Made by a program: the position numbers and the translations under genes. A DNA stretch of 7,579 bases from an uncultured Collinsella sp. (GTDB lineage: Bacteria; Actinomycetota; Coriobacteriia; Coriobacteriales; Coriobacteriaceae). The stretch spans positions 1 to 7,579 of the forward strand of contig CABTZM010000102.1 of the NCBI GenBank assembly GCA_902489295.1, written 5' to 3'. Each line of letters begins with the position of its first letter. The first letter of the stretch is position 1. Shown here piece after piece: positions 4,722 to 7,579 of the stretch. The notes under the pieces were generated by a model that saw only the letters and a program-made list of their open reading frames with translations, was not told where the DNA came from and did no database searches.

Positions 4722-6528
4722 GTGCCTCGCCTCCTTCCTGGGTCTGAGCTTGCGTTGCGGATGCCTCGGTGTCGGCCTCGACGGCCCCTTCGCCCTCGGC
4801 AGACATCTTGTTTTGAGAGGTAAAGGTCTCGCGGTAGATCTCGCTCGTCTTGAGCAGCTCTTCGTGGTTGCCGATCTGTGCGATGCGGCCGCCCTCCATG
4901 ACAATGATGCGGTCTGCGTCCTGCACGGAGCTGATGCGCTGGGCGATGATGAGCTTGGTCGTGTTGGGCAGATAACTTGCCAGACCTGCGCGAATCTTGG
5001 CGTCAGTCTTGGTGTCGACGGCGCTGGTGGAGTCGTCCAGGATCAAGATCTTGGGGCGACGCAGCAGGGCGCGTGCAATGCACAGGCGCTGCTTCTGACC
5101 GCCCGAAACATTAGAGCCGCCCTGTTCGATCCAGGTGTCGTAGCCCTTGGGGAAACCGTCGACAAACTCGTCGGCGCAGGCCAGATGCGCCGCCTCGCGG
5201 ACTTCCTCGTCGGTGGCGTTCGGGTCGCCCCAACGCAGGTTCTCGGCGACGGTGCCGCTAAACAGCACGTTTTTCTGCAGCACCATGGCGACCTGGTGAC
5301 GCAGCGCGTCCAGGTCGTAGTCGCGCACGTCCACGCCGCCCACGCGCACAGCGCCTTCGGTGGTGTCGTACAGGCGGGCGATGAGGTTAACGAGCGTGGA
5401 CTTGGCCGAGCCGGTGCCGCCGATGATGCCGATGGTCTCGCCGCTCGTAATGTGCAGGTCGATATCGTCGAGCGCCTGGCGCTTCGCATGCTTGGAATAC
5501 TTAAAGCTCACGTGGTCAAAGTCGATGGAACCGTCGGCAACCTCGAGCACGGGCTCGGCGGGATTGGCGATCGTGGGCTCGGCGGCCAGCACCTCGGCAA
5601 TGCGGTGTGCCGATTCGTCGGCCATGGTCACCATGACAAAGATCATCGACAGCTGCATCAGGCTCATGAGAATCTGGAAACCATAGGTAAAGGTCGAGGA
5701 GAGCTGGCCCACGTCGAACAGCGTGCCCTGGCTCGTGATGATGAGCTTGGAGCCCAGGTAGATGATGACGACAAACGCGCCGTTGACGCAGATGTTCATC
5801 ATGGGGTTGTTAAAGGCGAGCAGCTTCTCGGCGCGGGTGAAGTCCATCTGGACGTCGCGCGCGGCGGTCGCGAACTTCTCCTTCTCAAAGTCTTCGCGCA
5901 CATAGCTCTTGACCACGCGCATGCCGGTGACGTTTTCCTCGACGGACTCGTTAAGGGCATCGTACTTGTGGAACACGCGCGAGAAGATGGGGCGCACCTT
6001 AAAGATGATAAAGAACAGTCCAAAGCCCAGCAGCGGAATGATGACCAGGTAGACCATGGCGACGCTGCCGCCCATGATAAACGCCATGGTAAAGGCGAAG
6101 ATCAATACCAGCGGCGCGCGCACGGCGATACGGATGATCATCATAAAGGCCTGCTGCACGTTGTTGATATCGGTGGTCAGGCGCGTGACGAGCGAGGAGC
6201 TCGAGAACTCATCGATGTTGGCAAAGCTGAACGTCTGGATCTTGTAGAACAGGTCGTGACGCAGGTTCTTGGCGAACCCGCAGCTCGCATGGCTGCAGGT
6301 GACGCCGGCCGCGGCGCCAAAAGCAAGGGATGTTAGCGCGATGAGCACCAAAAAGCCTGCGGTGGGAAGCATCTCGGCTACGGTGGCGCCGTCTTTGATG
6401 GCGTCGATCAGGTTGGCGGTGATAAATGGAATCAGCATCTCGCAGAGCACCTCGCCAAGTACGAGCAGCGGCGTGGCAACAGTGACTTTCATATAGTCGA
6501 GGATGCTTCCCATGAGGGTTTTAATCAT
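4714..6528 (-). CDS. ABC exporter half-transporter with degenerate ATP site (heterodimer partner)
   Basis: This is a 604-residue membrane-fused ABC half-transporter with hydrophobic segments at about 17-40, 54-78, 128-178 and 244-302. Its ATPase domain has Walker A GGTGSAKST (370-378), Q-loop Gln418 and a canonical signature VSGGQ (474-478). Walker B is ILILDD, with Asp499 in place of the catalytic Glu, and the switch histidine is Gln530 (IIAQRIS). This pattern is known from heterodimeric exporters such as TM287/288 and BmrCD, where one of two ATP sites binds nucleotide but hydrolyses poorly. Its VSGGQ would complete the active site of the partner. The C-terminal 30 residues form an acidic, Ala/Gln/Glu-rich tail. 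The start at 6528 overlaps the MarR stop by 8 nt (ATGATTAA), with GGGAGG 6 nt upstream, indicating translational coupling. Confidence 0.95.
   Translation of the reverse strand: MIKTLMGSILDYMKVTVATPLLVLGEVLCEMLIPFITANLIDAIKDGATVAEMLPTAGFLVLIALTSLAFGAAAGVTCSHASCGFAKNLRHDLFYKIQTFSFANIDEFSSSSLVTRLTTDINNVQQAFMMIIRIAVRAPLVLIFAFTMAFIMGGSVAMVYLVIIPLLGFGLFFIIFKVRPIFSRVFHKYDALNESVEENVTGMRVVKSYVREDFEKEKFATAARDVQMDFTRAEKLLAFNNPMMNICVNGAFVVIIYLGSKLIITSQGTLFDVGQLSSTFTYGFQILMSLMQLSMIFVMVTMADESAHRIAEVLAAEPTIANPAEPVLEVADGSIDFDHVSFKYSKHAKRQALDDIDLHITSGETIGIIGGTGSAKSTLVNLIARLYDTTEGAVRVGGVDVRDYDLDALRHQVAMVLQKNVLFSGTVAENLRWGDPNATDEEVREAAHLACADEFVDGFPKGYDTWIEQGGSNVSGGQKQRLCIARALLRRPKILILDDSTSAVDTKTDAKIRAGLASYLPNTTKLIIAQRISSVQDADRIIVMEGGRIAQIGNHEELLKTSEIYRETFTSQNKMSAEGEGAVEADTEASATQAQTQEGGEAHE
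4730..4736 (-). promoter_or_regulatory. Strong Shine-Dalgarno of the second ABC gene
   Basis: AAGGAGG on the minus strand, 8 nt from the ATG at 4721, lies inside the end of the upstream ABC gene. It decides the start of the downstream gene against longer upstream in-frame options and provides independent initiation in addition to coupling through the 8-nt overlap. Confidence 0.85.
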
Positions 6529-7024
6529 CCAGTTCCTCCCAGGTTACGCGGATTTTATCGAGCATTTCGGCGAGCTGCTCGCGCTCGTCGTGGGTGAGCG
6601 CGCTAAAGGCCTGCTCTCTAAAGCGAATGCGGGCCGCCTGGTCGATGCGGGCGTTTTCCCGGCCGGTTTCGGTCAGGCGAATGGTGAGCTGCCGTCGATC
6701 CTTGGGGTTACGGCTGCGCTCGATGAGGCCGTTGAGCTCGAGCTTGGACAGGATCTCGGAAAGCGATCCCGGCTTGAGGTCGAAGTGCATGCCGAGCTCC
6801 TGCTGCGACATCTCGCCGCCGGGTTGCTTGGCCAGCAGGCAGATGATGGGCGCCTTGCCGGACACGCCTCCGCCATGAAAATGCATGTAATGGCCGCAAA
6901 AGCCCAGGCCGCTCAGGATGCGCTTGGCGAGTTTGTCTTCGGCGCTGACCGCTTCGGGTATGTCTACCGGTTGCGACGGGTCACCGCCGGGCTCATGCGG
7001 AAGGACGAGTGGTTCAACACACAT
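6521..7024 (-). CDS. MarR-family transcriptional regulator
   Basis: This is a 167-residue dimeric winged-helix repressor. The first 30 residues are acidic and proline-rich and probably disordered. Residues 45-53 (HYMHFHGGG) match a His/Gly-rich stretch common in one MarR subgroup. The DNA-binding part follows: MSQQELGMHF (72-81), recognition helix LKPGSLSEILSKLELNGLI (83-101), and wing ERSRNPKDRRQLTIRLTETG (102-121) with the conserved Asp-Arg-Arg. The C-terminal helices from about 125 complete the dimer interface. The ATG at 7024 is the only usable start; AAAGGAG lies about 12 nt upstream, slightly far, so translation may be modest. The gene is first in a three-gene operon and overlaps the first ABC gene by 8 nt. 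Exporter operons led by a MarR gene are usually repressed by it until a ligand binds. A palindrome on the -10 region fits autoregulation. The ligand is unknown. Confidence 0.93.
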   Translation of the reverse strand: MCVEPLVLPHEPGGDPSQPVDIPEAVSAEDKLAKRILSGLGFCGHYMHFHGGGVSGKAPIICLLAKQPGGEMSQQELGMHFDLKPGSLSEILSKLELNGLIERSRNPKDRRQLTIRLTETGRENARIDQAARIRFREQAFSALTHDEREQLAEMLDKIRVTWEELDD

Positions 7025-7072
7025 ATCTAAGCTTCGCTCCTTTCTTTAGTTAGGTAGTTGAATTGTTTTGTG

Positions 7073-7087
7073 CCTAACCAATTTAGG
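7073..7087. promoter_or_regulatory. Candidate MarR operator
   Basis: CCTAAATTGGTTAGG (minus strand) has perfect 5-bp arms, CCTAA and TTAGG, around 5 nt, a size normal for MarR-family operators. It covers the predicted -10 hexamer and transcription start of the MarR-ABC operon, so a bound dimer would block RNA polymerase. A further CCTAA half-site on the same strand is found at 7054-7050, 18 nt from the palindrome, and may be a secondary contact. Confidence 0.55.
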
Positions 7088-7108
7088 AGCACGGTAAATA
7101 AATGTCAA
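7080..7108 (-). promoter_or_regulatory. Promoter of the MarR-ABC exporter operon
   Basis: On the minus strand a perfect consensus -35, TTGACA (7108-7103), is followed after exactly 17 nt by TAAATT (7085-7080), which matches 4 of 6 bases of the -10 consensus. Transcription would start near 7073 and give a leader of about 50 nt before the MarR ATG. The strong -35 together with an overlapping palindrome is the layout of a repressible promoter. Confidence 0.65.
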
Positions 7109-7133
7109 GGTACCAAACTTATTATGTTCGAGC

Positions 7134-7211
7134 GGCACTTAGGGACGTTCCTTATGTGCCGGCATTTGGGGACACTCCTTGTGTCGACTAGTCATTTAAG
7201 AACGTCCCCAA
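7134..7211. repeat. Degenerate REP-like repeat cluster
   Basis: Two similar units follow each other: one around TTAGGGACGTTCCTTATGTG (7139-7158) and one around TTTGGGGACACTCCTTGTGT (7165-7184). They share GGGAC, TCCTT and TGT. GGCAC/GTGCC (7134-7138, 7156-7160) and GACAC/GTGTC (7171-7175, 7181-7185) form short stems inside each unit. A third piece, GAACGTCCCCAA (7200-7211), is the reverse complement of the first unit's core with one mismatch. Such GGGGAC...TCC units resemble the REP-type repeats mobilised by REP-associated tyrosine transposases. No transposase gene is present here, so this would be a non-autonomous or decayed copy. Confidence 0.55.
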
Positions 7212-7294
7212 CGACTAACTTTCTCCTTCCCGTAACCTTTCCGCAACAATTCGTCCTCTGCGGTGCCAGCGCCCGTTCACAACGTCCCCTGCGC

Positions 7295-7300
7295 TACACT
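7295..7300 (+). promoter_or_regulatory. Possible -10 element for the pyridoxine kinase-like gene
   Basis: TACACT lies 50 bp upstream of the start codon in the best position for a -10 hexamer. No convincing -35 is found 16-18 nt upstream (CCCGTT is the best placed), so the call rests on the hexamer alone. Confidence 0.25.
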
Positions 7301-7350
7301 TAGTCGCACTGTGGCGCTGCCGCGCCGCACCCGAAACAAGGGAGACCCTC

Positions 7351-7579
7351 ATGAAGAATACTCAGCTGCTGCTGGTTAACGATATGTGCGGTTACGGCAA
7401 GGTCGCGCTTTCCGCCATGCTGCCGGTGCTGTCGCACATGGGCTACCGTATCCATAACCTGCCGACGGCGCTCGTTTCTGACACGCTCAACTACCCCAAG
7501 TTCTACATCCACGACACCACCGAGTACGTGCGTCAAAGCCTCGCTATCTGGGAGGAGCTCGGCTTTGAGTTCGACGCCA
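7351..7579 (+). CDS. Pyridoxine/pyridoxamine kinase-like protein (N-terminal part only)
   Basis: The first 76 codons are present before the window ends. The visible part fits the ribokinase-like PdxK/PdxY/ThiD group, which phosphorylates the 5'-hydroxymethyl of B6 vitamers in the salvage route to pyridoxal phosphate. Seen here are the first strand and glycine turn VNDMCGYGKVAL (9-20), the helix SAMLPVLSHMGY (21-32), the LPTALVSD segment (38-44) and the WEELGFEFDA region (67-76). These correspond to the family's 'D-S-GyGr', 'PTalLS' and 'W...gi.fDa' blocks. A Cys (residue 13) stands where Ser is common in related kinases. The ATG at 7351 has AAGGGAGA 5-6 nt upstream. The ATP-binding and catalytic Asp regions lie beyond the window, so exact substrate and catalytic competence cannot be judged. 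The gene is divergent from the MarR operon. Confidence 0.8.
   Translation, partial: MKNTQLLLVNDMCGYGKVALSAMLPVLSHMGYRIHNLPTALVSDTLNYPKFYIHDTTEYVRQSLAIWEELGFEFDA

Noticed and set aside
4722..4904. Upstream extension of the second ABC gene by 61 codons
   Set aside because: The extension overlaps the upstream ABC gene by nearly 200 nt, is Arg/Pro/Ser-rich, and a strong AAGGAGG precedes the internal ATG at 4721.
4654..6336. 560-codon open frame on the plus strand opposite the first ABC gene
   Set aside because: It is the antisense shadow of a clear ABC exporter gene in GC-rich DNA; its protein is rich in His, Asp, Val and Gly with no recognisable domain, and the ABC reading has all motifs.
7058..7303. 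81-codon plus-strand open frame in the MarR-kinase gap
   Set aside because: It runs across the MarR promoter and the degenerate repeat units, has no ribosome site and no recognisable domain.

Overview
The window looks like a chromosomal stretch from a high-GC anaerobic actinobacterium, most likely a member of the Coriobacteriia such as Collinsella. This is inferred from base composition, codon use, protein style and the large palindromic intergenic repeats; no rRNA or other marker gene is present to prove it. Seven protein genes are visible. The two at the window edges are truncated.

Region 1 (1-2496) is a divergent metabolic locus. On the minus strand an NAD(P)-dependent short-chain dehydrogenase is followed 84 bp later by the start of a major facilitator transporter resembling the oxalate/formate antiporter (OFA) family. 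On the plus strand a LysR-type regulator is transcribed away from them. The 233-bp divergent gap holds a candidate minus-strand promoter, a LysR-box-like dyad (GTTA-N9-TAAC) and a perfect 8-bp inverted repeat in the predicted dehydrogenase leader. The simplest reading is a regulator controlling uptake and oxidation of a small hydroxy or keto compound. The substrate cannot be told from sequence.

Region 2 (2497-2801) is a 305-bp gap between convergent genes. Three stem-loops are stacked in it: an imperfect palindrome with a 25-bp perfect stem, a 12-bp GC-rich terminator-type hairpin, and a second palindrome with 32 of 35 bases paired. The two large ones look like dispersed palindromic repeats rather than simple terminators.

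Region 3 (2802-7108) is a compact minus-strand operon: a MarR-family repressor and two ABC exporter half-transporters. Both gene junctions overlap by exactly 8 nt and each downstream gene has its own Shine-Dalgarno. The first half-transporter has a degenerate ATP site (Asp for the catalytic Glu, Gln for the switch His), while the second is canonical, so the pair should form a heterodimeric exporter of the TM287/288, LmrCD or BmrCD type. A consensus-like promoter lies upstream of the MarR gene, and a 15-bp palindrome (CCTAAATTGGTTAGG) covers its -10 and start region. This predicts autorepression relieved by an exporter substrate.

Region 4 (7109-7579) is a second repeat-rich gap with degenerate REP-like units, followed by the first 76 codons of a plus-strand pyridoxine/pyridoxamine kinase-like gene.

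I see no CRISPR array, tRNA, rRNA, intact insertion sequence or phage gene. Most of the content is ordinary housekeeping or transport; the intergenic palindromes and the two regulatory regions are the least explained parts.
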